A stretch of 64,000 bases of DNA from Hyphodiscus hymeniophilus (lineage: Eukaryota > Ascomycota > Leotiomycetes > Helotiales > Hyphodiscaceae). The notes below the pieces were generated by a model that was not told where the DNA came from, ran no database searches, and saw only the letters and a list, made by a program, of their open reading frames with translations. The stretch covers positions 434,001 to 498,000 of the forward strand of contig VNKQ01000008.1 in the NCBI GenBank assembly GCA_016508695.1. The letters run 5' to 3'. Position 1 is the stretch's first letter; every line of letters starts with the position of its first letter. Shown one piece after another: positions 10,974 to 21,059 of this stretch. The translations under genes and the position numbers were made by a program.

Positions 10974-11354
10974 TCAAAGTTGATTTCCCACAATGCCTGT
11001 CTTGGCAACATGATCTTCCACTCCTTTTTTATAGGTAGACCATTCCTTCTCTGCTTCTCGCTCTGCACGCTTCATCTTGAAATTTGCCTCTTGAAGTTGG
11101 CGGATGCCCAAAGCCGTCTCCTTCGCTAACACTTTCGAAGTATCCGCAACCTTATGATATCGTTTGATTTGATGGGCCCAAATATCGAGTTGACCCCGAA
11201 GGCTTTGGTTTTCTCTCCGCAACATTGCATTCTCATATTCCAGCGCCGCGACCTTTTCGGATCCCGGCGTCAGGGGTAGGTCTTTGTCACGGAGAGCAAG
11301 GGGCTTGACTTCGAGTCCGGAGATGGGCAAAAAGATACTTGCTTCTTCGAACAT
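10974..11354 (-). CDS. Hypothetical coiled-coil protein, 126 aa
   Basis: An ATG-started frame of 126 codons with a clear heptad helix (AALEYENAMLRRENQSLRGQ, then RQLQEANFKMKRAEREAEKE). It resembles the leucine-zipper half of a bZIP protein but lacks the basic region, and could be the remnant C-terminal part of a larger gene. It faces the patatin gene tail-to-tail with 27 bp between stops, and its ATG abuts the palindromic repeat array. Similar small coiled-coil ORFs accompany accessory genes in fungi, but I cannot name a family. Confidence 0.45.
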   Translation of the reverse strand: MFEEASIFLPISGLEVKPLALRDKDLPLTPGSEKVAALEYENAMLRRENQSLRGQLDIWAHQIKRYHKVADTSKVLAKETALGIRQLQEANFKMKRAEREAEKEWSTYKKGVEDHVAKTGIVGNQL

Positions 11355-11523
11355 CTTTGTTTGTCTTTAGAAAGTAGGATAGTCTAATTACGAGATTTCT
11401 AGTTGTTGGCATACTTTGTTGGAAGAAAAGGTACACAAGCAAAAAACAGATTTTGGATTTTGGATTTTCATTTTGCATAAGTGGTTTACCTTCACTATTA
11501 CTATTTAATTTGTATTAAATTAC

Positions 11524-12034
11524 TGGTAGACTTCTACTACTTTTATTTCATAATAAAAAAGAAATTTTAGTTTTACTTAATATTACAAGTAGATTTCTAC
11601 TACCTATATCTTTCAATATTTGGTTTTGACTAAGAAACAAAAATTGATATACTTTGTATTACTAGTAGACTTCTACTACCTGTATCTTTCAATATTTGCT
11701 TTTGATTAAGAAACAAAAATTGACATATTTTGTATTACTAGTAGACTTCTACTACCTGTATCTTTCAATATTTGGTTTTGACTGAAACAAAAATTAATAT
11801 ACTTTGTATTACTAGTAAACTTCTACTACCTATATCTTTCAGTTTTGACTAAGAAACAAAAATTGATATCACTAGTAGACTTCTACTACCTATATCTTTC
11901 AATATTTGCTTTTGACTAAGAAACAAAAATTAATATTTACTTTGAGACTTTGTATTACTAGTAGACTTCTATATATCTTTTGACTCAGAAACAAAAATTG
12001 ATATTCACTTTGTATTTCTAGTAGACTTCTACTA
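11524..12034. repeat. AT-rich minisatellite with eight palindromic cores
   Basis: Direct repeats with a 16-nt core TAGTAGACTTCTACTA, an inverted repeat of 7 bp around a 2-nt spacer. Core starts are at 11524, 11587, 11663, 11739, 11813, 11873, 11959 and 12019, giving intervals of 63, 76, 76, 74, 60, 86 and 60. The central units also share the spacer (CTGTATCTTTCAATATTTGG, TTTTGACTAAGAAACAAAAATT). First, second, fifth and seventh cores carry substitutions or truncation; the others are identical. The array fills the gap between the coiled-coil ORF and the DUF3723 gene. The shared spacer makes it a degenerate tandem repeat, not a CRISPR. Confidence 0.9.
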
Positions 12035-12112
12035 CCATACTAGCAGCTTCAGACTAAGTCCCCTTTGATTCGAAAGTACAATGAGCTCGTTAACGATAAA
12101 AAAGACCCTAAA

Positions 12113-15100
12113 ATGTCTACTACTACTACTCTAAAACACTTTGTTGGTTGTGGTCGCGTTAATATATCTTCTCTTCAATTCGTCCAAGACAGAGAGATTG
12201 ACGATCCAGATAATTATATACCCATTATCATTACCTTATCCGAACTTAAGAGGATACTTCGATCCTCAAAAATAACACGAAGAGCCTTGAGGTCTATGTC
12301 GGAAGATGGATCAGTGCCATTTTTCAAGACGAAGAAAAATTTCAATGATTCAGATGGCCAGCATCGTATCAAAGCGGCGGAAAACTTTTTAGATGCTAAA
12401 GACCAGTGGTGGACTGTAAGGATTTATGTTCGAGGTGAAAAAGGTATGCGAAAGTTCGTACAAAGGAGCAGACTACAAACTGACAGATCAGATGACTTTA
12501 CCCAAAACTAGAGAGACAAGTTTTATCACCAGTCAGGATTTAGCGATGGAGAAATATATCAGAGATTGAGGTATCACGAGAAGAAATTCGAAGCGGATCA
12601 GGTCGACTGTTGGAAGCAGCACCTTTCTGAAAGCAAGCAGGTTGGTCTCGACCAACTACTAAAGCGCGGCGATTACAAGAGAGCTTTTGACGCACTATTG
12701 CCTTTTCCTGGCCTTTGGGTAGGTCTTGAACTTGGGAACATTCAAAGACACTTAGCAATTCATTGTGACAAGGTTTGTCAATTCGTTCTATATAGGATGA
12801 CTGACTCATCAAATAGGAAGTTCTTAGGTATTTGAAGCACATAAGAAAAGTATGGCGCAATATTACCATAAAAGTCCTGGAGTTCGAGGCTGCCGTCTGT
12901 ATTCAAACGGTTGAAGCCCTACAACGTAGGGCTCCGGCGAGCTGCATTGCGGACAGAGACTTTGTCAAAACTGCGATGCAAAGCCGAATTCTATTCCCAA
13001 AAATTACCAACAAGGAAGATAGAAGACGACTCAAAAGGTCTCTTCTTCAGATTAGGTGCTTGATTCCAAGCATAAAGTCATTGCACGAAAATCTCAAATA
13101 TGTGGATACGGGAGCAAAGTTAATCAAAGAGCTCCTTCTTGACAATACTGGCAAGCGGAGTGTACATGATGCTTTGTACACATCATGGAAAAAAAGTACC
13201 AGAATTTTCATGGAGACACCTCAAGAAAGAGTCACACCTAAAGGTCTCAACTATCAAGATGCGTGGGAGCTTGTATACAAACAAATATGGATATCAGTGT
13301 TGAGGAATTTTGCGGACATGGGAGGCCGTCAACCTCTCAAGGAAGTTGGCCAAGATCTTCGGGTCAGGACCACGATCCTTGCCCTACAGCGCGAAGTGGC
13401 GAAACTAGCAAGCGACCTAGGAGTCAAAACCCAAAAAATTAGGGACTGTCTAGCAAACGATCCCAGGCGCGAGACTCTTCGTCAATCCGTTGCTCAAATC
13501 TACGCTTCACGCTCAGAACGTTACCAGAGAAAGCTTGTAAATAAGATGCTCGAGGCACTTCCCCCATCTACACCGACGATAAGAAGACCAGAAACTCCGG
13601 AAACAGATCATGATACTGGCGCAGACTTGAACCGTAGGTGGGGTATTCCTTACGAGAATGCATATATAATCGGAAGGAACAGCTTCTTCCTCCCCGAATT
13701 ATGGGCCACTCTTCCTAGCAGGCCTCAGCAGAGTCTGAGCCTCTCGTTCGTTCAGTATGACTTCATAATGGCCTTCCTCGGTGTGAGCAGGCAGTTTACC
13801 ACAGTCCCGCTCGAAGCAGATGAGTCGGCAAATGAGAGCGAAGACGAGGGCGCGGAAACCGAAATAAATGGGTCTGAGAGCGATGATACCCCAGAAACCA
13901 GTTCAGCAAGCGCTGCGTCAACAGGAATTAACGACCAAATTTCGAGCGGTAAAGGACCAAGAGTGGCAAGTAAGTCCATGTCCTGGTCCGCAGCTCAAAC
14001 GACGCCATCGTCACCAGGCACCTCTATGGGAAACGACTATGTGCAAGCGGATATCGAACATTCAATGAATGCCAACTGGTACTCGAATGCCCAACACAAC
14101 CTAGACTGGCGGCCGCCATCTCTACCTGAGGGTGCCATCTCGACAGCGTTGAGCAATCGTTCAGTCGATACCGAGTTGCTTTACGGAATTTCGGAGCACG
14201 CAAGATCTCCCATTCCGTCTCTAGCACCTCTTGGGAATACTGCTCTGACGCTACAGTCTTTCCGTGAAAGGCAAATTCTGCTATCTCAATCTCCATCGTT
14301 TTGGGATGATGTAGAAGATTCGCTTCCTACGGAGTGGGCGCGATCGGGCATCCCATCCGAAGACACTAGCGAGAGGGAGACCTGGTCGCACTGGCAATCA
14401 TTTGAAGAGAACATACTTGAGCAGCAACAGATCCCGAAAGAATCCATTGCTTCGCTTCAAACAATCATCCCACCGCTATCGAACCAATCACAAGTTACGT
14501 CTCCTCTAGTCTCGGAGGCTTCGACAGGAAAGTCATGGGAAGGCAACTTCACGGAGTCGAGCAGGCCCTCGATTAGCGCCATAGCCCAATCTGACATTAC
14601 AGTTTTAACACCGCGACGTACTCTTCAATTACATCAGCCTTTGTTACCCTCGTTAGCTAGTACAGAAATCCTCCAGAAGTCAAGTCCGGAGAACGAGGTT
14701 TCTGATACGCAGGCCACATCCTCAGCGCTTGTGCCAATGCTACCCCTACAGTCGTCTGAAACCACCCATGCCGCCTTTTTAGAAGCTTCCAAGCTACCCA
14801 TATCCTCTACTCCGCCCTCAACATTACCGGTAATATTGAATATTCAGAATGAGTTATCGTTTGATCGGCTGCGGCCCCCAGTATCTTCTGCACATCCCGT
14901 CCGCCAAGAGAGAGAGTCAGTCGCGTCCTCTAAGCCCGGAATAGCTTCAGATCCTAGAAGGTCAGCAATAGACATAGTAGAGGATTCTGCTTCGGTCGAG
15001 TCATATAATACTATCCGGGCGTCGTACGATAGTGGCACTCTTAACCCATCGACAAGCTATCAGTTAATTCCTCCATCTGAATCCGGAATAGCTTCAGATC

Positions 15101-17748
15101 CTAGAAGGTCAGCAATAGACATAGTAGAGGATTCTTCTTCGGTCGAGTCATATATTACTATTCGGGCGTCGCACGATAGTGGCACTTTTAACCCATCCAC
15201 AAGCTATCAGTCAATTCCTCCATCTGAATCCGGAATAGCTTCAGACCCTAGAAGGTCAGCAGTAGACGTTGCAGCGGATGCCACTTCAGTCAAAACATAT
15301 AACCTAATTCGGGCCTCGGGCATTGGGCTCACATCAGTCGAGATTGAGATAGCCTCAGATTCAAGGAGATCAGAAATCAATATCTCAGAGAGTTCCACTT
15401 CCCTAGAAACTCCGAATCCCATCCGGGTGTCGCGATATGAGGGCGCCATGCTCAACCAATCGACGAGGTACCCGTTAGTCACTCTTTCTGAGTCTGAAAT
15501 AGCGTCGGATCCAAGGAGGTCGTTACCAGAAAAAGATTACCAAGAAGACTCGACTTCCGTCGATCTGACTCGCCTCAACGGGCCGCAATACACCTTCCTA
15601 GTGCCGGCAAGAACGGCTATTAGGTCGGCACGAAGCGCAGACATGATCAACGCATTGTTAGAAATTGCCGCAGAGCCTCTTTTGTCGTCGACTGAGCAAG
15701 CTACGTTGAACACGAGGCGTTGGATAGACCATAACGCAGTCTTCAACATTCCGCTTGATTCCTATAAACCGTTGCATCCAATACAGATGGAAGCAAGTGC
15801 TGGCGACCATATCACAGCAGCCGCTCAAAGAGGTCTCGACGAGGACATGTTCGAGGCCCCAGAAGCTATTATCAGCCCAGAAGTACATATGAAGGAGTTA
15901 ATAGCCCCACTAGAAGTTGTAGAAAGCTCCGAACTTTTGGTACAACCCCAAAAAGCACAACAGGGACAACAAGTTTTCAACGACCACACGTCCGAGGCGT
16001 TGGAGACTCTGGTTAGTCCAGAGGTTCAACGGAGGATGAATAACGAAATCTTCGCCAAACAGCCGCCTTCAATCAGATTCTATAAGTTTGAAAATGGAAG
16101 ACTGCGTATGGTTCTGTACACTATCGCATCTATGGAAAATTATCTATCTCGTTCCCAGAACTTTGCCATGTTTGTCCTGGACAGGAAACGCTTCAAGGTC
16201 ATACCGAGGTCAAGAATAATCCACTCCCTTGAAAGTCATCCGGAAAAAACGTATTGTTTCGTCGAACGAGAGTCCATGAAGCGTTGGAAACGACAGGGTG
16301 TTGACCTTATGGCGGATTACAAGGCGTCTGGTAGGGAGAAGAAGAAGCCAGACCGCGCCATCGCCCAACTACGTACGATGTTAACAGCAATGCCTTCCAC
16401 GCATCAAGATGCTTTTAGCAGCGTATCAACCACTTTAACAGTTGCAGGGCATAAGCGGATCGAAGGCCCTCAGGGGTTAGATTTGCTAGACTTTGCATCA
16501 ATATCGTTAACGTTCCCGCCTGATCTCGACATTTTGGGGTGCGAACAAGAATTCCAAAATTTCGTTAACTCTCGACTGCAGCCAGAGAGATCTGCTTTTA
16601 TGGTTTATAGTGATCATACTCTTCGGACATTTGCCCAGCCTCTTAAGCTCTCAAAGGCCAGGATTAACACAATCGATGCAGAATTTCATTGCTTCTGTAC
16701 AATACTTAGTGACTTCCCGCGGAGAGAACCTGGGAAATTAAGAAGTATACGAATGGAACTGGTTGCACGTATCGCCAACGATCAATACCCTACACCTGGT
16801 GCTATTTGGCTGGTACCGATGAGCCAATCGCCAGTCTTTAAAGACCTCAGGACGAACTGTCGAATTCCTCCGGCTCCTCCTATTGTGCAAGCGCTGCCAG
16901 CCCCAGGTCATCCCGAGACCCAGGAATACTATGACGAATACGAGCTGCTCAGCAATGGAACCGACGAGGAAACGATCACGGGGCTGCCTAACGAAAACGA
17001 GCTACTCAAGAACAGAATCGACGAGGAAACGATTACGGGGCTACCTGACCGAAATGAGCTGCCTAGTGATGAATTCAACAAGAAAGCGACCACGGGGTTG
17101 CCTAACGAAAACGAGCTGCTCAAGAACAGAATCGACGAGGAAACGATCACGGGGCTACCTAATGAAAACGAGCTACTCAAGAACAGAATCAACGAGGAAA
17201 CGACTACGGGGCTAAGTGACCGGAACGAGCAGCTCAGCAATGAAATCGACAAGAAAGCGACAAGGGCCTTGCATGATATGATGACTATCCGCACGACTTT
17301 CGATTTCAAATCTGAACTGTCCCTTCCTATCTACACCGGGCAATTGAGAAACCCTCCACTTGACATCGCATGGCTGAAAGGTATCGGTGGTACTGTGTAT
17401 TCCGATAAGCTAGGAGTAGAGATAGACTCGAATGAGGACGTCGCTGGGGATCAAATAGCCGACGAGTCTCTCTCGCAAGGCCACAACTTCCTCAAGCAGC
17501 AAGGGACGCTTATCGACGCAAATGAGGCGTTCATTGGTAATGATGAGCAGTCACAGCAAACACGGACGTTTCAAGAGGACATGGATGTGGTCGAGCCCAA
17601 TCTGATGAATGAACATAGTGATAGGGCGGACAAAAGACTTGGCATGTATTTTGTGAAGAGACGGCGGTGGGGTGAAGGCTCAGAATCCAATAGAAAACGC
17701 CGAAGGACAGTCACCAGTGATGAGTATCTATATGACGTCAAGAATTGA
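12113..17748 (+). CDS. DUF3723 protein with long repetitive C-terminal extension
   Basis: Proposed exons 12113-12443, 12516-12772 and 12817-17748 join in phase for 1839 aa. The N-terminal 350 residues carry DUF3723 hallmarks: GCGRVNISSLQF, DGQHRIKAAENFLDAKDQWW, SGFSDGEIYQRLR, FDALLPFPGLWVGL, HLAIHCDKEVLRYLKHIRKV. The first intron (GTATGC...CTGAC...GAGAG, 72 nt) removes an in-frame TAG at 12509-12511; without it the frame would be interrupted. The remainder is disordered with two tandem-repeat blocks, a globular piece around 16060-16330 (SIRFYKFENGRLRMVLYT), and a basic nuclear-signal-like end (VKRRRWGEGSESNRKRRR). DUF3723 has no known activity; the GQHR motif recalls ParB/sulfiredoxin folds, which is speculation. 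DUF3723 genes are recurrent auxiliary genes of Starship elements, and this one lies 1.2 kb from a patatin-like gene, another such family. Confidence 0.8.
14938..15520 (+). repeat. 147-bp coding tandem repeat in the DUF3723 gene
   Basis: Units beginning GGAATAGCTTCAGATCC start at 14938, 15085 and 15232, exactly 147 bp apart and nearly identical at first. Two more diverged copies follow near 15347 and 15489. Each encodes 49 residues starting SGIASDPRRSAIDIVED. The length keeps the reading frame. Confidence 0.9.
16938..17270 (+). repeat. 57-bp coding tandem repeat in the DUF3723 gene
   Basis: About six copies of a 19-residue unit of the type NELLKNRIDEETITGLPNE, with alternating acidic and basic variants (some read DEFNKKATTGL). 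The unit length of 57 nt preserves frame, so copy number can vary without breaking the gene. Confidence 0.85.
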
Positions 17749-17809
17749 GATTTAATTGTTTTTTGTCGAAATGGTACTTTCAAAGCACCAGATTAGCAGA
17801 TCGTGGTAT

Positions 17810-18915
17810 TTACATCTTCCGTCTCTTGTACGATCCCAACTCATCCTCCGAGGCCCTTTTCCCCAAGGTTGGAACTTTCAGATTCGGTCGGTGATTGCCA
17901 TCCAAAGAAAGCTTTGGCAGGCAAGGGTAGCTTGTTGTCTTCTTTATTAGTCGTTCGCTCGACAGAGGGGTCTCGCCGGTATTGGATCGGGATCTTCGGG
18001 AGAAATAATCAAGATCTGGGAGGGATTTGCGAGTGAAAACATCATTGGAACTGCTCTCTATCGCAGGCGTATTTGCATCGCTGGAGCTGTAAGCGCCCTC
18101 CATTGAAGGTGGATTGGCACAGCTCACATCCTCACCCCTTGTAAGAGTGGGAACTATGTTGGAGAAAGCCTCTCGTGTAAATGGTTTGACTTTGCTTATA
18201 TCGATTAATTCCTCGCTCTTTTGAAGACCGGGCACTGCGAAATTGGAACCTCCCTCTTTCGGAGATGGGTTGGCTCTATTGAGGAGATTAATCATGTTAC
18301 TTTAGTCGATGGGTGGGCTGGTGTATGAGTAGGAGTTCCCACCGCCCCTTGGTAAATCGGCGACTTCATTATATGGCGATTCAAACCGGCTTAGAACACG
18401 GGGCGAGCTCTAGCGATTATAGGCTGGGGTTACCGGATTGTAACCTGGAAGGCTGTCTTCGCTAGTATCTGACACGGGGCTACTGGCTTTTATGAAGCTT
18501 TTGTATGTCGATATGACTGTAACATTGTGTTGTTCTTTGCTGTCCGCCTTTCTCCAAAGGGGAGGTAGCGGCAGTGCATCGCTAGGAGTAGTGATGCTCA
18601 TTTCTATACATTGACTTTGTGTCAGGTGGTCTTTCATATTGAATGGCTTAACATACTATTAGGGACTCAGTGATGCTCAGAAGACTTGCACTCCTAGAAA
18701 CTTACATCGCTTGCAGCAGGTGCTTTGTATCCCACGGACCGAAAGGAGGTATAGTTCCCATCAATACATGTCGTGATCTCAACATGACAATTTCGGCCCC
18801 AGTGAGATAGCTCCCAGCTTTTATTGAAAAGTGTCAATTCCCTTTTTGGGCGATCTTTGTCTTTGAGTGGCTCTACCTGGCGAGCCTTGAGCGCGTTCCG
18901 CGTTCCGCCGACCAT
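17810..18915 (-). pseudogene. Divergent MADS-box-like gene with two in-frame stops
   Basis: Exon 1 (18706-18915, 70 codons) starts MVGGTRNALKARQ and contains KRELTLFNKSWELSHWGRN followed by VEITTCIDGNYTSFRS, which echoes the MADS core (KRxxTLFKKAxELS...V.I....G....F.S). It ends at a GTAAGT donor; an acceptor at 18656 continues in phase. Exon 2 (17810-18655) reads as one frame of 282 codons interrupted by TAG (18410-18412) and TAA (18302-18304), and ends in a basic motif (KRASEDELGSYKRRKM). Both stops fit CAG/CAA to TAG/TAA. The second exon is Ser/Pro-rich, like transcription-factor activation regions. The MADS assignment is inference from a short motif; other DNA-binding small proteins are possible. 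Convergent with the DUF3723 gene, 61 bp apart. Confidence 0.5.
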
Positions 18916-19272
18916 TCTCGTTAGAATAAGATAAGTTTTCGTTTTACAAGTGATAGTTTTTGGAAAGAAAGAAATATTGTTGGGGAAGCAGTTGCTATTA
19001 AATGGATGGGCAAGAGTCCAGAGATAGCCTATTGGTCCAGTATGCGCCGGCAATGAGATATTTTCGAGCGCGCGGTTCTTGGCGCGCGGGTGTAGTATCT
19101 GCAGCTACCCCAATCCAAATCCTAGTACGAATAAACGAAGTCAAGATTTTCCAATTTTTATTTTTGGTGCACAGTTCATAACAGAAAATAGAATTTGCAG
19201 TGACACTAATAATTTACTGTTCTGTATAACTATAAGTTTTGCTCATTAGGAACAGCAGCCACCAAAAGAGAT
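18916..19272. other. Intergenic, promoter side of two divergent genes
   Basis: No coding frame of note. It carries the upstream sequence of the minus-strand MADS-like gene and of the plus-strand small gene at 19316. Confidence 0.4.
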
Positions 19273-19313
19273 AAGAAAAGAAAAGAAAAGAAAAAAAAAG
19301 AAAAGAAAAGAAA
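19273..19313 (+). repeat. (AAAAG)n purine microsatellite
   Basis: Tandem AAAAG pentamers with one A-run expansion, ending directly before the ATG at 19316. It would lie in the 5' leader or core promoter of the small gene that follows. Confidence 0.9.
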
Positions 19314-19315
19314 CC

Positions 19316-19601
19316 ATGGGCTTGATCAGGACTTCGGCATGTGCTACAGCGGCAATCTACATTCTAGCGAGCCTGATGAAGATGGTGTAAGGATCATTTG
19401 TAACCACCAAATGTTAGGGAATGCTTATTCAGGATGATTAGGATGCCAGGTGATTACGACTCTCCCCAACGCTCAGTCAGGTATCGAGATGGGCATCGCT
19501 CATGGAGCCGAACAACACGAAGACACCGAACACCCTCTCTATATCCGGCACGACACAGCAAACGAAGCCGGTCGCCATATTCAAAGAGTAGTCGAGATTA
19601 G
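19316..19601 (+). CDS. Small hydrophobic-N / RS-rich protein, 79 aa
   Basis: ATG 19316 sits in an AAACCATGG context. Exon 1 (19316-19386) gives MGLIRTSACATAAIYILASL, a short hydrophobic helix. A 46-nt intron (GTAAGG...TTCAG) joins in phase to exon 2 (19433-19601), an Arg/Ser-rich tail (SVRYRDGHRSWSRTTRRHR, then KRSRSPYSKSSRD). Small fungal proteins that begin MGLI(K/R)T with a single hydrophobic helix and an Arg-rich tail are widespread in Pezizomycotina with no known function. Another frame of exon 2 is also open for about 50 codons (TTLPNAQSGIEMGIAHG), so the model is not certain. Confidence 0.5.
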
Positions 19602-20042
19602 CCTTTGACTACTAGAATGGAGCAAACGTAGTTTGTGTGGGGATGTGGGGGGACACTGCTGGGCATGTGAAGTATTGGGCGCTCTGGATATTGTGTCATT
19701 ATATCATTAGTCTCTACTTTGGATTATTCTTTATGGCTTATTTTGTTTTGAAAGAAGACTTGGAATGTTTATCTCTACGTGCCTAAAACCCATGTGCGCC
19801 GGAAAGACTTTATAGTGCGTTGCTCTTATAGGGATAGACGTTATTGTAACAAACCTCGATACCTGGTGGTGGCTCGTGGGCAAGTAGGTTCAGTTGGGTA
19901 GTCAGGGAAGCTGTCGTGGTCAAGGGGAATATAACCCTTTGCAGTTACTAAGTATGGTATGAAGATACTGTATTTGAGTTAAGCATGAAGCTTCTATTTA
20001 CCAAGGAAATACTCTTACTTATATAGAACCTTTGTACCTGTT

Positions 20043-20077
20043 GAGTCGAGCCGAGTCGACTGAGTCAATCGAGTCAA
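20043..20077. repeat. GAGTCRA motif cluster
   Basis: Four copies of GAGTC(G/A)A start at 20043, 20053, 20062 and 20071, spaced 10, 9 and 9 bp. Reverse-complement TCGACTC-like motifs follow to about 20110. It could be an operator-like array or simple decay of a short tandem repeat. Confidence 0.6.
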
Positions 20078-20646
20078 CCCCTCGACCGGCCTCGACTCCA
20101 TCGACCGCGTCGATACTATCACGTGATCAGAAATGGCTTCTGTTCCCGTGATCTCCACTGGTTGTTCTCTTGCAGTTTCCTTCTGCCGAGCCTTAGGCCA
20201 CGAGCTGTCATGTGCTTTGTAACAGTTATCCCCCTAAGCTGCCAGAGTCGAGCACCTCTAGCCTGAGGCAGCAAGTTGCCTGGGGTGTTTACTAAGCGAG
20301 AAAAATAGGCCAATTACAGAGCTCAATTATTTAAGCCCAGTCTTTCTACCAACATGGGTTATGTCACCCACCAGGGGTCGCGATAATTGACGAGCTACCC
20401 GAGTCTTTCAACCACTTTTAATTATGGGACGGGCTATAACAACTTGCCTCCCGGCTAAAACAACTTGGTTAATCCTACCCACAGGTGTATAATACAACGC
20501 AAGATAGAATTTCTAAAGAGTCACGATTGTGCATCTCAGCCCGCTCAATGCACGCACGATTGATCTTGTACGAATGCGTATACCGAGAGTAGCCATCGAA
20601 AATCGTTTTCAGGTGGGCTGTCATTTACTCAACGGGCCTGGTGACC

Positions 20647-20680
20647 TGATCCGCTCGCTTACTAAGGGGTGAGCGGATCA
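20647..20680. repeat. Perfect 10-bp inverted repeat (hairpin)
   Basis: TGATCCGCTC at 20647-20656 is followed after 14 nt by its exact reverse complement GAGCGGATCA at 20671-20680. No U-run follows and no gene is adjacent, so a terminator role is not supported. Confidence 0.7.
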
Positions 20681-20849
20681 GCCCATTTCCAGGCATTGTA
20701 TACCCTTGTCCAGTTGTCCATGCAGAGCACGGACCACTTCTAAATCCCGTCTCCCGTGCACGAATGCCTCGCCCTCCTTCCTCGCTCGAATTCAGCCTCC
20801 TTACTCCTCGTTTACAGAGGTATACTACCTCCTCGCTCGAATCCAATAA

Positions 20850-21059
20850 TACGACAATAACAACAACGAGCTTCCTCCCCTGGCTCCTTCCTCAAAGGCT
20901 GCAATTTTCGACCTACACTTGCACCCCATTATCACGACAAACACGTCTTCCGACGTAGGCTCCTTTGTTCCCTTTATAAAGTTGCCGCGCGAAATACAAG
21001 ACATGATCTGGAATATAGCATTCTCGCAGTATATTGGCAGAATGTATAAGGTATTCTAA
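20850..21059 (+). pseudogene. 2EXR-domain remnant
   Basis: One frame bounded by stops reads SSDVGSFVPFIKLPREIQDM and IWNIAFSQYIGR, which matches the start of a 2EXR domain (F..F..LP.E....IW..A). There is no in-frame ATG upstream and the frame closes at 21059, so only the first third of the domain is present. A donor-like GTATTC at 21051 might extend it, but nothing recognisable follows. Confidence 0.45.

Noticed and set aside
11524..12034. CRISPR-like array of palindromic repeats
   Set aside because: Spacers are themselves repeated and the genome is eukaryotic; it is a minisatellite with palindromic cores.
16929..17309. Minus-strand Ser/Leu-rich frame
   Set aside because: Antisense to the 57-bp repeat of the DUF3723 gene and made open only by that repeat.
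20119..20500. Solo LTR suggested by a TGTAACAGTTATCC-like start and TATTTAAG box
   Set aside because: No second copy, target-site duplication or primer-binding site could be seen in the window.
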